Below are positions 53,677 through 64,000 of a DNA stretch of 64,000 bases, one piece after another. The stretch spans positions 124,001 through 188,000 of the forward strand of contig JANYJZ010000033.1 in NCBI GenBank assembly GCA_025358305.1, in the 5' to 3' direction. Positions within the stretch are counted from its first letter, which is position 1. Each line of letters begins with the position of its first letter. The notes under the pieces are model-generated. The model had not been told where the DNA came from. It searched no databases and saw only the letters and a list, made by a program, of their open reading frames with translations. This DNA is from Ignavibacteriota bacterium. GTDB lineage: Bacteria; Bacteroidota; Ignavibacteria; UBA10030; SZUA-254. The translations under genes and the position numbers were made by a program.

Positions 53677-55494
53677 TCAGGAGAGGCCTTCATACATCTT
53701 GTCGATGAGGGCCTTGAACTTCTCCTCGACCACTTTGCGCTTCACCTTCCCGATGAGGGTAGTTTCTCCCCCTTCGACAGTCAAGGGCGCATCAAGGAGC
53801 GTGAATTTCCGGACCCGTTCGAAGCTCGCGAGGTCCTTCTGCACCCGGGCGATCTCGCCGTCGAACAGGGCATGCACATCGGGTGCGTTGAGGAGCTCGG
53901 GGAGGCTAGCGGCTGAAAGCCCCTTCGCCCGGGCATAGTCTCGGACCAGGTCGTAGTCGGGCACGACCAGGGCGGTGAGATACATCCTCCCGTCGCCGAT
54001 CAAGACGAACTGGTCGATGTACCGACTTCCGAGGAAGAGCGACTCGATCGGCTGCGGCGCGATGTTCTTGCCGCCGGAGGTGACGAAGAGGTGCTTCTTC
54101 CTGTCCGTGATCCGCAGGTAGCCGTCCGGGTCGAACATGCCGATGTCGCCCGTATGGAGCCAGCCGTCGCCGTCGACCACCTCGCGCGTGGCCTCGGGGT
54201 TGTTCCAATATCCCTTCATGACGTTCGGCCCCCGGGCCAGGATCTCCCCATCGTGTGCGATGCGGACCTCGACGCCCGGTATGGGAAATCCGACCGTGCC
54301 GAAGCGGTGACGGTCGAGGCGGTTGACGCTGATGACGGGGGAAGATTCCGTCATCCCGTATCCTTCGAGGATCCGGATGCCGATCGCCTCGAAGAACTCG
54401 CCGAGCTCGCGCGGGAGCGCGGCGCCGCCGGAGACAAAGAAGCGTATCCTCCCCCCCGTTCTCGCCCTAATCTTGTCGAAGACGAGCGCCTGCGCGACCC
54501 GGTGGAGGAGCGCCGTCCTGAGCCGAACGCCGCCCGCGGCGCGCTCACGCACGGCGCGCCTGCCGATCTCCACCGCCCAAAAGAAGATCCGCCGGCGCAC
54601 AGGCGGAGCGAGGGCGACCTGCTTCATGAGCCGGTTGTACATCCGTTCGAAGAGCCGCGGCACGGTCGTCACGACCGTCGGCCGGACCTCCGCGAGGTTG
54701 TCCTGGACCGTCTCGATGCTCTCAGCGTAGGCGATCGTCACGCCGCAGGCCATCGCCGTGTAATACCCCGCCATGCGCTCGTACGAGTGGCACAGCGGAA
54801 GGAACGACAGGATGAGATCCTCGTGGTTGAACGGGATGCAATCGGCGGACGATTTGATGTTGCTCACGAGGTTCTCGTGCGTGAGCATGACGCCCTTCGG
54901 GTTGCCCGTCGTGCCGGAGGTGTAGATGAGCGTGAGGAGGTCCTCGGGCCGGACGGCGGCGGCTTCACGCTCGACGTGGTCGGGACGCTCGGTGCGGAAG
55001 CGCACGCCGCGGTCCATCACCGTCGCGTAGAAGAGGATGTTCTCCGATTGCGAGAGGCCTTTGTCGGAAAAGACGATGACCGTCCTGAGGGTGGGGACCT
55101 CGGGAAGCACCTTCAGGAGTTTTGCGAGCTGCATCTGGTTCGAGACGATGGCGTAGGAGGCGCCGGCGTCGTTGAGCGTGTACTCGATCTGCTTCGCCGT
55201 AAGCGTCGGATAGATGGACACGTTCACCGCGCCGAGCCGAATCATGCCGCTGTCGGCGACGACCCACTCCGGCCGGTTCTCCGAGATGAGCGCGACGCGG
55301 TCGCCGCGCTTGACGCCGAGCGACGCGAGGCCGTTCGCAAAACAGACCGCGCGGTCCTGGAACTCTTGGTACGAGATGTCGCGGTACGCGCCGCCGGACT
55401 TGTACATGAGCATCGGCCGCCCTTCCGCGGCGAATGCCGCGCTCAGGCGTTCGAACATTTCCGCAAGCGTCGTGAACGTTACGGGCGTCGACAC
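53677..55494 (-). CDS. Long-chain acyl-CoA synthetase (AMP-forming)
   Basis: A 605-residue adenylating enzyme that activates fatty acids to acyl-CoA. The P-loop-like motif YTSGTTGNPKGVMLTHENL, the A5 segment EGYGMTESSP, GWLHTGDIG and the C-terminal lysine region TLIGKVKRKVVEEKF are in order. It lacks a signal peptide and probably works on the inner membrane face. A promoter-like sequence lies 170 nt upstream. Confidence 0.92.
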   Translation of the reverse strand: MSTPVTFTTLAEMFERLSAAFAAEGRPMLMYKSGGAYRDISYQEFQDRAVCFANGLASLGVKRGDRVALISENRPEWVVADSGMIRLGAVNVSIYPTLTAKQIEYTLNDAGASYAIVSNQMQLAKLLKVLPEVPTLRTVIVFSDKGLSQSENILFYATVMDRGVRFRTERPDHVEREAAAVRPEDLLTLIYTSGTTGNPKGVMLTHENLVSNIKSSADCIPFNHEDLILSFLPLCHSYERMAGYYTAMACGVTIAYAESIETVQDNLAEVRPTVVTTVPRLFERMYNRLMKQVALAPPVRRRIFFWAVEIGRRAVRERAAGGVRLRTALLHRVAQALVFDKIRARTGGRIRFFVSGGAALPRELGEFFEAIGIRILEGYGMTESSPVISVNRLDRHRFGTVGFPIPGVEVRIAHDGEILARGPNVMKGYWNNPEATREVVDGDGWLHTGDIGMFDPDGYLRITDRKKHLFVTSGGKNIAPQPIESLFLGSRYIDQFVLIGDGRMYLTALVVPDYDLVRDYARAKGLSAASLPELLNAPDVHALFDGEIARVQKDLASFERVRKFTLLDAPLTVEGGETTLIGKVKRKVVEEKFKALIDKMYEGLS

Positions 55495-55663
55495 AGTATC
55501 GGCGTGTGAGGATGGATGATCATATGTGAAGGCGTGCGCATTTTATAGGACGCGCGTAAAATAACCGCCGCCACGGTGAAATGCAACCGGCGATCAGGCC
55601 GTTCGTAAAGCATGGAAATCCGTCTGGAACGGGCATGTCGCAGCGCGCACAACCGGTGCCCTA

Positions 55664-55691
55664 TCCATAAGGATTTCCACGATTTGGTCAA
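55664..55691 (-). promoter_or_regulatory. Possible promoter for the acyl-CoA synthetase gene
   Basis: Minus strand TTGACC, 16-nt spacer, TATGGA, about 170 nt before the ATG. Confidence 0.35.
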
Positions 55692-55751
55692 GGGAAAATT
55701 GTGGTTCAGTCAATTGCTACCGGCTCCAATGAAATTTTAATAATTTTTTAC

Positions 55752-55780
55752 TTGACTTCTTATACCCAACTGTATATATT
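55752..55780 (+). promoter_or_regulatory. Promoter for nrdJ
   Basis: Plus strand TTGACT, 17-nt spacer, TATATT (then TC). It implies a leader of about 240 nt before the nrdJ ATG, long for this window. Confidence 0.65.
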
Positions 55781-56029
55781 TCGTCCCAATGTCACTGATT
55801 TACCTGTTTCGAGGATGGTGACATCGAATACCCCTTCCGCTGACCGAACATGCTAGAGTGAGTCGCTCGAGTTTCACAGGTTGAGGCAGATGTAAGAGAC
55901 TCCTCCAGAGATGTTCACAAATCAGCAAAATTATATCAATTGAGAGATCACCGGCAGCTCGTCCGGCGGTCATGTCGTTTAATTCACGATTTGTGTTTTC
56001 ACCCCGTTATACAAGAGGAGACATCACCC

Positions 56030-58789
<2,760 letters not shown>

Positions 58790-58835
58790 GCCCCCCCCCG
58801 AGCGACCCTCGTCGATACGCAAACGTCTGATCTGC

Positions 58836-58867
58836 AAAGGGCGCGCCGGATGACCGGCGCGCCCTTT
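58836..58867 (+). terminator. Strong hairpin after nrdJ
   Basis: A perfect 14-bp stem (AAAGGGCGCGCCGG and complement) with a 4-nt loop, bounded by A and T residues, 46 nt past the nrdJ stop. It may act on both strands, since a minus-strand gene ends just beyond it. A run of nine C residues follows the nrdJ stop codon. Confidence 0.78.
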
Positions 58868-58915
58868 GTCATTCTGTACCTCAGCCCCGGCGCAGCAGTG
58901 GACGCGCGCCCTCGA

Positions 58916-59911
58916 TCACTCCCCCGTCACGCTAAACACCGCACTGAGCCCGAACTGCAGGTTGAACCGCGATGTCTGCTGAATGCCGTGGACGTCCTGG
59001 TAGACCGGAAGCTGGAGGTTCGCAAAACCGGAGAACCCGTCGCCGAAGCGCACGTCGAGTCCCGGGGTGAGGAAGAGCCATGATCCGCCGGTATTTTCGC
59101 GCGGTTCGCCGGTGCTCCCGACGTCGGCGTAGTCCACGAACTTGCCATTGAGCTGAAGGAGGAAACTTACGTGCCGGCTCATTTCGTACGCTGTGCCGAG
59201 ATGCGCCTGGAAAACGGATCCGAACCGCCAGCCTCCAGGGCCACGGCCGTTCCACTGGACATGCACTTCCGCGATGAGAGGCAGCGCACTGTACTCGCCG
59301 GAGAGCGTCGGAACAGGCGCGACGTCCTGGCGGAACTGCAGTCCGGCGAAAGCGTCGGTGGATCCTGACCCGGGCTGGAGCGCGATCTCCGCCGTCTCAC
59401 CCTCCGCATTGGCGAAATCGGTCACGCCGGTCGGCAGCTTCACCCCTCCCAAGACGCTGAGTTCCGCATCTTCCGGGGCTCCCGGCGAGAGAAGCGAGAT
59501 CCTGCACGACGCCCGCACGTCCCCAAGCCCGCTGAAGTTCCACTGCTCCAACTGGTCCCCGCCCGCATCGTGGTGGATATGGCTGTGTTGTCTCCGGACG
59601 AAAGGGAGATCGATGCTCAGCCCAATCCGCTCGCTCAATCCCGCCGCCAGATGAAATGTTTCACGCTCGTTGATCGTCCGCACTTCGTCGTGGTCGTACC
59701 GGATCGCACCGACGTACGATCTCGATGAACCGACGTAGATCCTGTCCTGATCGATGTATTCGCGGAAGTACGAGAGCTGAAGTGTCCCCGCGCGGAGACC
59801 CCGCTGCGACGCCAGTGGGCACGATGCGGATCCGCAGCTCGCACAAAGAGGTGTCCGGGCCAGGACGGCTGCAAGAAGGAGATACAGTATGGTGCTTGAA
59901 GACGTTTTCAT
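58916..59911 (-). CDS. Outer-membrane barrel protein with Cys-rich start and His-rich loop
   Basis: A 331-residue exported protein (hydrophobic segment then APLC-like end). The mature N-terminus is Cys-rich (CASCGSASCPL), and an early surface loop is His-rich (RRQHSHIHHD), both suited to metal binding. The rest is alternating beta structure, with WNFSGLGDVRA and PGLDVRFGDGFSGFANLQLPVYQDV, as in outer-membrane porin-like proteins, ending in FSVTGE. No family name is certain. AAGGA lies about 10 nt before the ATG used; the track starts 51 nt earlier. Downstream of a possible Cys-rich membrane gene on the same strand. Confidence 0.75.
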   Translation of the reverse strand: MKTSSSTILYLLLAAVLARTPLCASCGSASCPLASQRGLRAGTLQLSYFREYIDQDRIYVGSSRSYVGAIRYDHDEVRTINERETFHLAAGLSERIGLSIDLPFVRRQHSHIHHDAGGDQLEQWNFSGLGDVRASCRISLLSPGAPEDAELSVLGGVKLPTGVTDFANAEGETAEIALQPGSGSTDAFAGLQFRQDVAPVPTLSGEYSALPLIAEVHVQWNGRGPGGWRFGSVFQAHLGTAYEMSRHVSFLLQLNGKFVDYADVGSTGEPRENTGGSWLFLTPGLDVRFGDGFSGFANLQLPVYQDVHGIQQTSRFNLQFGLSAVFSVTGE

Positions 59912-60021
59912 AGAGCAGCGATCCTTGTCAAGGTACAGGGATGGGCGTTCGTTTCCCTGCAAGGGGGAACACTGCCGCCGCAGGGAAACGCGTCACGTGA
60001 AATGGTGGACCGGGGTCGGGA

Positions 60022-60423
60022 TCAGCTCAGGGGGGGGTGAAACACGCGGAATGAAACGCCGGCAAGGGCCTGAGCGCCCGCACACAGATGAAAGGCAACG
60101 AGCCGGGGTGAGGGGCCGATCAACGGTGCAACCAGCAGAGTGGTACATTCCTTCTGAAGGGCGATGCCGGAGCGGAGCCCACCCGCGGCGCACCCCATCT
60201 GTCCGAGCGTGCAGCCGCTTCCCTGATCCGATGAGCCGCTTCTGCCGCAGGAGGCAGACCCTCCGCCGGAACAATTGCATACCGAACCAGAACAGCGTTC
60301 GCAGCACTGCGCGGCTCCTCCGCCCCGGAGCTGTCCGACGCCCACGAAAACGTCCGTGAGGGGAATGCAGAACGCCGGAAACAGCAGAAGGATGGCGATG
60401 ATATGGGGTATGCGACGGGTCAA
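60022..60423 (-). CDS. Putative Cys-rich membrane protein
   Basis: Uncertain ORF. From a TTG codon it gives 133 residues: a hydrophobic helix (HIIAILLLFPAFCIPL), a central block with about nine Cys and many Gly/Ser (CCERCSGSVCNCSGGGSASCG, then CTLGQMGC), and a second hydrophobic C-terminal segment. Two membrane helices flanking a Cys-rich loop look like a metal-binding envelope protein, and the Cys motif echoes the neighbouring barrel. The track ORF starts at an ATG 141 nt earlier, but that extension looks non-coding. A promoter-like element directly precedes the TTG, which would make it leaderless, so the start or the gene itself may be wrong. Confidence 0.42.
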   Translation of the reverse strand: MTRRIPHIIAILLLFPAFCIPLTDVFVGVGQLRGGGAAQCCERCSGSVCNCSGGGSASCGRSGSSDQGSGCTLGQMGCAAGGLRSGIALQKECTTLLVAPLIGPSPRLVAFHLCAGAQALAGVSFRVFHPPLS

Positions 60424-60856
60424 TCGGATTGAAAATACGAATTTTGGCGAGCCATTCCAAATTCCGATAGTCCCTTTGAAGTCCCACGTCACGCCGTTCC
60501 CCAGGCCCTCCTGTGGACCGTCCGCCACAGGAATGGACGGTCGGAGCTTCCTCCAAGACGGCATTTCTCGGTTTTTTGCTCATGGGAGCGGTCGATCGCT
60601 TCCCGGGCAAGTTGGTACGCTCCTTGCAGGAGAAGGATGAAAGAACGAACCCGATCTTCTCTCAACCGGACCAATGACAACGCGATGTTTCTCTCTCAGT
60701 CCCATGATCATCTCCGCCGCCTCGCTCCCGGGTTGCATCCATTCTCCCAACTCCCCGGGGGCGGGAGGCGGAACCAATTGCTTCGCGTGTGCGACCATTC
60801 TCCACTGAACGCACGATTGATATGAACCACTGAAACGAAAAAGGATAACTGACCTC
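60424..60856. other. Intergenic region between divergent redox genes
   Basis: These 433 bases hold a possible minus-strand promoter (TTGGAA-N17-TATTTT at 60432-60460). Short protein-like stretches appear in two minus-strand frames (around 60.6-60.75 kb) and could be the remains of a broken small gene, but nothing supports a real one. No plus-strand promoter for the cytochrome gene was convincing. Confidence 0.35.
60432..60460 (-). promoter_or_regulatory. Possible promoter for the Cys-rich ORF and barrel
   Basis: Minus strand TTGGAA, 17-nt spacer, TATTTT. It lies 9 nt before the TTG start proposed for the Cys-rich ORF. Confidence 0.35.
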
Positions 60857-61303
60857 ATGAACAACTCTCTCGACACCACGTCAGGCGGCGCGACCGCCAA
60901 ACAGGCGCTTCTCATCTTCTGCTGCGCGTTCATTCTGCTCGGCCTTGCTTCGTGCAAGGACGCCGGCGTGGATCCCCCAGCGACTGGCGGTAGCACGACG
61001 CCGCCGCCGCCCGGAGGGGTCTCCTTCGTGCATCAGATCCTACCGATATTTTCGAATCACGGTTGTACAGGCTGTCATGGCGGGACGTCGGGGTTGTCTG
61101 TGGGGACGGTAAGTGCGTTGATGACTGGGGGCAACCACGGTCCCGCCATTACGCCTGGCAATGCGGACGGCAGCGTAATCGTCCAGAAGATCTCGCCGAC
61201 ACCGCCCTTCGGCAGTCGCATGCCGCTCGGAGGACCGTACCTCGACGACGCGACGATCGCCCTCATCAAGCAATGGATCAACGAAGGCGCGAAGAACAAC
61301 TGA
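60857..61303 (+). CDS. Cytochrome c-type lipoprotein
   Basis: A 148-residue lipoprotein with an exact lipobox (LASC, Cys33), a Pro/Thr linker, and a small cytochrome c domain: CTGCH at residues 70-74 binds heme and Met in SRMPLGG near 120 is the probable axial ligand. The H-Q-I-L-P-I-F-S-N-H-G-C-T-G-C-H pattern resembles planctomycete-type cytochromes. It should sit on the outer leaflet or the periplasmic face and pass electrons. AAGGAT lies 10 nt before the ATG. Confidence 0.85.
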   Translation: MNNSLDTTSGGATAKQALLIFCCAFILLGLASCKDAGVDPPATGGSTTPPPPGGVSFVHQILPIFSNHGCTGCHGGTSGLSVGTVSALMTGGNHGPAITPGNADGSVIVQKISPTPPFGSRMPLGGPYLDDATIALIKQWINEGAKNN

Positions 61304-61404
61304 CGGTCCGGGGAGAGCATAGGGACGCGCGTTGATTCTCTCCCCGCAAACCGCTACATTGCGGTGGTCTGTACCAGTCGAACATTCATGAGATCCCGTC
61401 AGCC

Positions 61405-62112
61405 GTGAGACACGCCTCGTTCCGACGCGTTTATGCGTATTGTATCTGTTCGCTCATCCTTCTGGCCGCGGCGTGCCACATCGTCCGCGCCCAGCAGAAC
61501 GGCGCGACGGGCACGATACAGGGTTCGATCCTCGCCCCAGCAGAGGACATCTCCGGGAGCTTCATGCGGGAGAAGAAACTCCTGCACTACGACAGCCACA
61601 ACCATGCCGGCGAGCCGATCCAGTCGTACCGGCTCGCGGAACTCGCCGTTGTCTACATCGAAGACGCCGGCGTCCGCGCGCCGACCCCCCCACCGGCGGA
61701 GCACCCCCGTCTCAACCAGTTCCAGATGGTCTTCCGGCCGCTCGTTCTCGCGGTCTCGGCGGGGACGACGGTGGATTTTCCGAACAACGACAACCTGTTC
61801 CATAACGTCTTTTCCTATTCGCAGCCGAAGGAGTTCGATCTCGGCCGCTACCCCCGCGGCGACATGCGGTCGGTCCGATTCGACAAGCCCGGCACGGTCA
61901 ACGTCTTTTGCGACATTCATTCGTACATGTACGCGACGATCCTCGTCTTCGACCACCCGTATTTCGCCGTCTGCGACGATGACGACAACTTTGCGATCCC
62001 GGCCGTTCCGGAAGGGCACTACACCCTTGCATACTGGTACGGCCGGAAGAAGATGGAAAGCAAGCGCATCACTGTGAAAGCCGGAGAAACTACGACCGTG
62101 ATGTTCCAATGA
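61405..62112 (+). CDS. Exported cupredoxin (type I copper) protein
   Basis: A 235-residue protein with a signal peptide and a C-terminal cupredoxin fold. Type I copper ligands are in place: His133 (LFHNVF), Cys169, His172 and Met175 (FCDIHSYM, the C-x2-H-x2-M spacing of amicyanin-like proteins). The N-terminal part (residues 35-115) is an extra beta domain, as in proteins annotated as methylamine utilisation-type cupredoxins. A GTG start is used, as no ATG is in frame nearby. Its stop overlaps the next ATG by 4 nt. Confidence 0.82.
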   Translation: MRHASFRRVYAYCICSLILLAAACHIVRAQQNGATGTIQGSILAPAEDISGSFMREKKLLHYDSHNHAGEPIQSYRLAELAVVYIEDAGVRAPTPPPAEHPRLNQFQMVFRPLVLAVSAGTTVDFPNNDNLFHNVFSYSQPKEFDLGRYPRGDMRSVRFDKPGTVNVFCDIHSYMYATILVFDHPYFAVCDDDDNFAIPAVPEGHYTLAYWYGRKKMESKRITVKAGETTTVMFQ

Positions 62113-63296
62113 ACCGCAACCCTCGCATATCCGTGCGAACGCTCCTTGCCGCGCTCGTCCTCCTGTTCCTCTTAGGAGGCGTAACGCGCACTTTCGGCCA
62201 GGTGCACATCGCCGGTCAGGCCTCTGCCGCCTGGACCGCGTCCCAGCCCGGGCCTTCCCAGTACTCCTTCAACGACGGGAGAAGTACGTTCGGATGGCGG
62301 GGGGATCTGTTCGTCGATGCGGAGCTCTCCGACAACGTGCTCTTCCTCTCGAGCTTCCGGATGGATCAAGACCGGACGCTCAATGTCGACCTCTTCGTCC
62401 TGCGCGTGACCGATGTCCTCTCCCTTCCGCTCAATGTCGAGGCGGGCGAGACCGAGATCCCCTTCGGCAACCTCGGCGAGCGGCGGTATCCGAAAACGAA
62501 TCCGTTCCTCACTCTTCCGCTCGGACGCGAACATGCCACGACGCTCAGGAGATCGGATTACGAGATCTACTCGACCGATCCGCAATATTCCGCCGCGACG
62601 AACAACTTCCGGCTTCTCGACAGGGGGCTCTATGATCTTGGGTTCAAGGCGTTCGGCAGTGTCGGCGTCGTGGATTACGCGTTCGCCCTCACCAACGGGA
62701 TGCTGAGCTCGACGAGCACGTACGCCACCAACGGGCTCAACGGAAGCAAGGGGATCGGGAAGATCGCCCGGCTCTCCGTCACGCCCGTCATCGGCCTGAC
62801 CATCGGCGCCTCGTGGGCCAAAGGACCGTTCCTGAAGGACAGCTGGAATTCCCCCCAGGGATACCCGTATCCCGCAACGTACGATCCGCTGACGCACCAG
62901 CAGCGGACATTCGGCGGCGACATCGATTTCAGCTTCGAGCATTTTTCGTTCTACGGCGAGACCTTCTTCAACTCCTGGGATTTTGCCGATGAGTACGGCG
63001 CTTCGCTCGACGCATTCGGATACTCCGCCGAAGCGCGCTATACCATCGTACCGCGATTTACCGTCGGGGCCCGCGTCGGCGAGCTCCGGTTCAACAAGAT
63101 GTCGCGCAACATCTACGGCGTTCTCTCCTCACCGGAACGATGGGACCATAACGTGATGAGGGTGGAGACCGCGCTCGGGTACCGCGTGAGCCGCGAGATG
63201 CTTCTGAAGGCGGTCTATGTCTGGAACCGGACGTTCGGCCTTCCGAGCGATCCGCGCGACAATTCCTTCGGCGTGCAGTCGGTGGTGAGCTTCTGA
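62109..63296 (+). CDS. Outer-membrane barrel protein linked to cupredoxin
   Basis: A 395-residue exported protein (signal peptide ending TFGQ) made mostly of amphipathic beta strands, ending in VVSF as expected for an outer-membrane barrel. ETEIPFGNLGERRYPKTNP and later YDLGFKAFGSVGVVDYA are porin-like. No specific family is recognised. Its ATG overlaps the cupredoxin stop, so the two proteins are coupled and may deliver or accept copper or electrons together. Confidence 0.78.
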   Translation: MNRNPRISVRTLLAALVLLFLLGGVTRTFGQVHIAGQASAAWTASQPGPSQYSFNDGRSTFGWRGDLFVDAELSDNVLFLSSFRMDQDRTLNVDLFVLRVTDVLSLPLNVEAGETEIPFGNLGERRYPKTNPFLTLPLGREHATTLRRSDYEIYSTDPQYSAATNNFRLLDRGLYDLGFKAFGSVGVVDYAFALTNGMLSSTSTYATNGLNGSKGIGKIARLSVTPVIGLTIGASWAKGPFLKDSWNSPQGYPYPATYDPLTHQQRTFGGDIDFSFEHFSFYGETFFNSWDFADEYGASLDAFGYSAEARYTIVPRFTVGARVGELRFNKMSRNIYGVLSSPERWDHNVMRVETALGYRVSREMLLKAVYVWNRTFGLPSDPRDNSFGVQSVVSF

Positions 63297-63306
63297 GGCT
63301 GCTCCC

Positions 63307-64000
63307 ATGAAATTCCGCAACATCATCCTCCTGTCGATCTCCGGCATCGTCTCTGGTCTCCTCATCGCGAGCTACCTCGTCGTCAATTACTGGACGAGTC
63401 AGCAGGTCGAGGCGAGGACCGCCGGGAACTTGCGGAGCCAGTACTCCACCCTGCGCGAACTCAACGCCTTGCGTCTCGAGGAGGTCGCGAAGTCGTGCCA
63501 GATCATCGCCGAGACACCGCGGCTGAAAGCGGTCGCGGAACTCGGGGACCGGAACACCATCCGCCAGCTTGCGGAGGAGCTCCAGCAGAGTACCCGCGCA
63601 GACCTGTTCATGCTGACGAACGTCCGGAACGAACCCCTCGTCCAGCTCGTCCACGGAGCACCTCGAATATTTTCACTCAATGCGATGCCGTCCCTCCGTC
63701 CGCCCGGACGCCCTGTCTCCACCGACGTCTTGAACCTCGACTCGATGGCGCTCCGGCTCGCCTCCGCGCCCGTCATCGTCGGCCCCGATACCGTCGGAAC
63801 CGTCACCATCGGCTTCGAGATCAGCGCTGCGGAGATGCAGACGCTTCGATCGATGACGGGAAGCGACATCCTCCTAGTTCCCTCGCCTGAATCCGGCGAC
63901 TCCCCTCTCTCCCTCTCCCTCCGGCGCGAGATCCTCGCCCGGGTCGCTCTAGCGCTCCCCGGCGCCGACAGCGCCGTCATCGTCGCGATTCCGACCTCCG
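63307..64000 (+). CDS. Membrane sensor protein, 3' truncated
   Basis: The frame runs open to the window end, so it is missing from the ORF track. An N-terminal membrane helix (IILLSISGIVSGLLIASYLVV) is followed by a long helix (QVEARTAGNLRSQYSTLRELNALRLEEVAK) and an alpha/beta region typical of extracytoplasmic CACHE-type sensor domains (ADLFMLTNVRNEPLVQLVHG, VGTVTIGFEIS). The output domain (kinase, cyclase or GGDEF) lies beyond the window. It starts 10 nt after the barrel gene, so it is probably part of the cupredoxin operon and may sense its product or copper. Confidence 0.7.
   Translation, partial: MKFRNIILLSISGIVSGLLIASYLVVNYWTSQQVEARTAGNLRSQYSTLRELNALRLEEVAKSCQIIAETPRLKAVAELGDRNTIRQLAEELQQSTRADLFMLTNVRNEPLVQLVHGAPRIFSLNAMPSLRPPGRPVSTDVLNLDSMALRLASAPVIVGPDTVGTVTIGFEISAAEMQTLRSMTGSDILLVPSPESGDSPLSLSLRREILARVALALPGADSAVIVAIPTS

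Larger units (their letters stand above)
55495..56029. other. Divergent intergenic region between fadD-like gene and nrdJ
   Basis: This 535-base gap holds the two promoters listed separately and a long nrdJ leader. The part around 55.7 kb is the most AT-rich stretch in the window. I looked for a cobalamin riboswitch and for paired NrdR boxes and could not find either convincingly; a weak hairpin (ACCGG/CCGGcGGT near 55.95 kb) is the only structure noted in the leader. Confidence 0.5.

Noticed and set aside
55741-55790. NrdR box at AACTGTATATATTTCG
   Set aside because: Only a partial match to the palindromic consensus and no second box; it overlaps the promoter hexamer.
55787-56029. Cobalamin riboswitch in the nrdJ leader
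   Set aside because: GTCACTG occurs, but the B12-box and other conserved blocks are not present in order.
60489-60996. Small minus-strand ORFs with protein-like stretches (EWMQPGSEAAEMIMGLREKH and RLREDRVRSFILLLQGAY)
   Set aside because: They lie in different frames and match no family; perhaps a decayed gene, but the evidence is too weak to annotate.

Overview
This window is a gene-dense, GC-rich (about 60%) bacterial chromosome segment in which almost all genes lie on the minus strand. The best clue to the organism is a secreted repeat protein ending in a QNYPNPFNP-type type IX secretion (T9SS) sorting domain, together with TonB-dependent uptake, BamA/TamA-type outer-membrane biogenesis, a DUF2795 protein, gliding-phyla-style M16, M28 and S9B peptidases, and a class II ribonucleotide reductase. 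This points to the Fibrobacterota-Chlorobiota-Bacteroidota group, most likely an Ignavibacteria/Chlorobi-like lineage. Several genes have clear Shine-Dalgarno sequences, which is less typical of Bacteroidia. No tRNA, rRNA, CRISPR array, insertion sequence or prophage was seen.

Layout. 1-5.5 kb: the 3' end of a spermidine synthase-like gene, a secreted trypsin-fold protease, metG and holB. 5.5-15 kb: a BamA/TamA-family protein, a DUF2795 protein, an M23 peptidase, then a long housekeeping operon (unknown 154-aa protein, ybeY, topA, xerC, hpf, hprK) headed by a strong promoter and a roughly 230-nt leader or small RNA ending in a U-run. 15-19 kb: the operon S41 protease, DUF3108 protein, gamma-carbonic anhydrase, MBL hydrolase. 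19-24.6 kb: lysS, TonB-dependent receptor, Cys-tailed lipoprotein, family 2 glycosyltransferase. 24.6-32.8 kb: PspC and a 44-aa membrane protein, then secreted peptidases M64, M14 and S9B, followed by the T9SS cargo. 33-38 kb: ackA (plus strand), then trpS, scpA, scpB, rluB and an HNH nuclease. 38-49 kb: an active/inactive M16 peptidase pair, HtrA, recO-mtnA-pfkB, and two M28 peptidases. 49-55.5 kb: a PDZ protein, a Nudix hydrolase, a second RluB/RsuA-type synthase, a VTT membrane protein, a His-rich multipass membrane protein and an acyl-CoA synthetase. 56-64 kb: the plus-strand B12-dependent ribonucleotide reductase, then a distinctive redox/metal cluster (Cys/His-rich outer-membrane barrel, Cys-rich membrane ORF, cytochrome-c lipoprotein, cupredoxin, second barrel, membrane sensor cut by the window edge).

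Two themes stand out. Eleven peptidase-family proteins are encoded in 64 kb, nearly all with export signals, suggesting a protein- or peptide-degrading lifestyle. And a promoter pattern TTGac-N16-18-TAnnTT(t) recurs in front of at least a dozen operons; it reads at once as a sigma70-like promoter and as the Bacteroidota TTG/TAnnTTTG type.

Start codons given here were moved from the ORF track wherever the track had extended genes into neighbours (for example metG, ackA, scpA, recO, the M14 peptidase and the TonB receptor). All functions are from reading motifs by eye; no database search was run.
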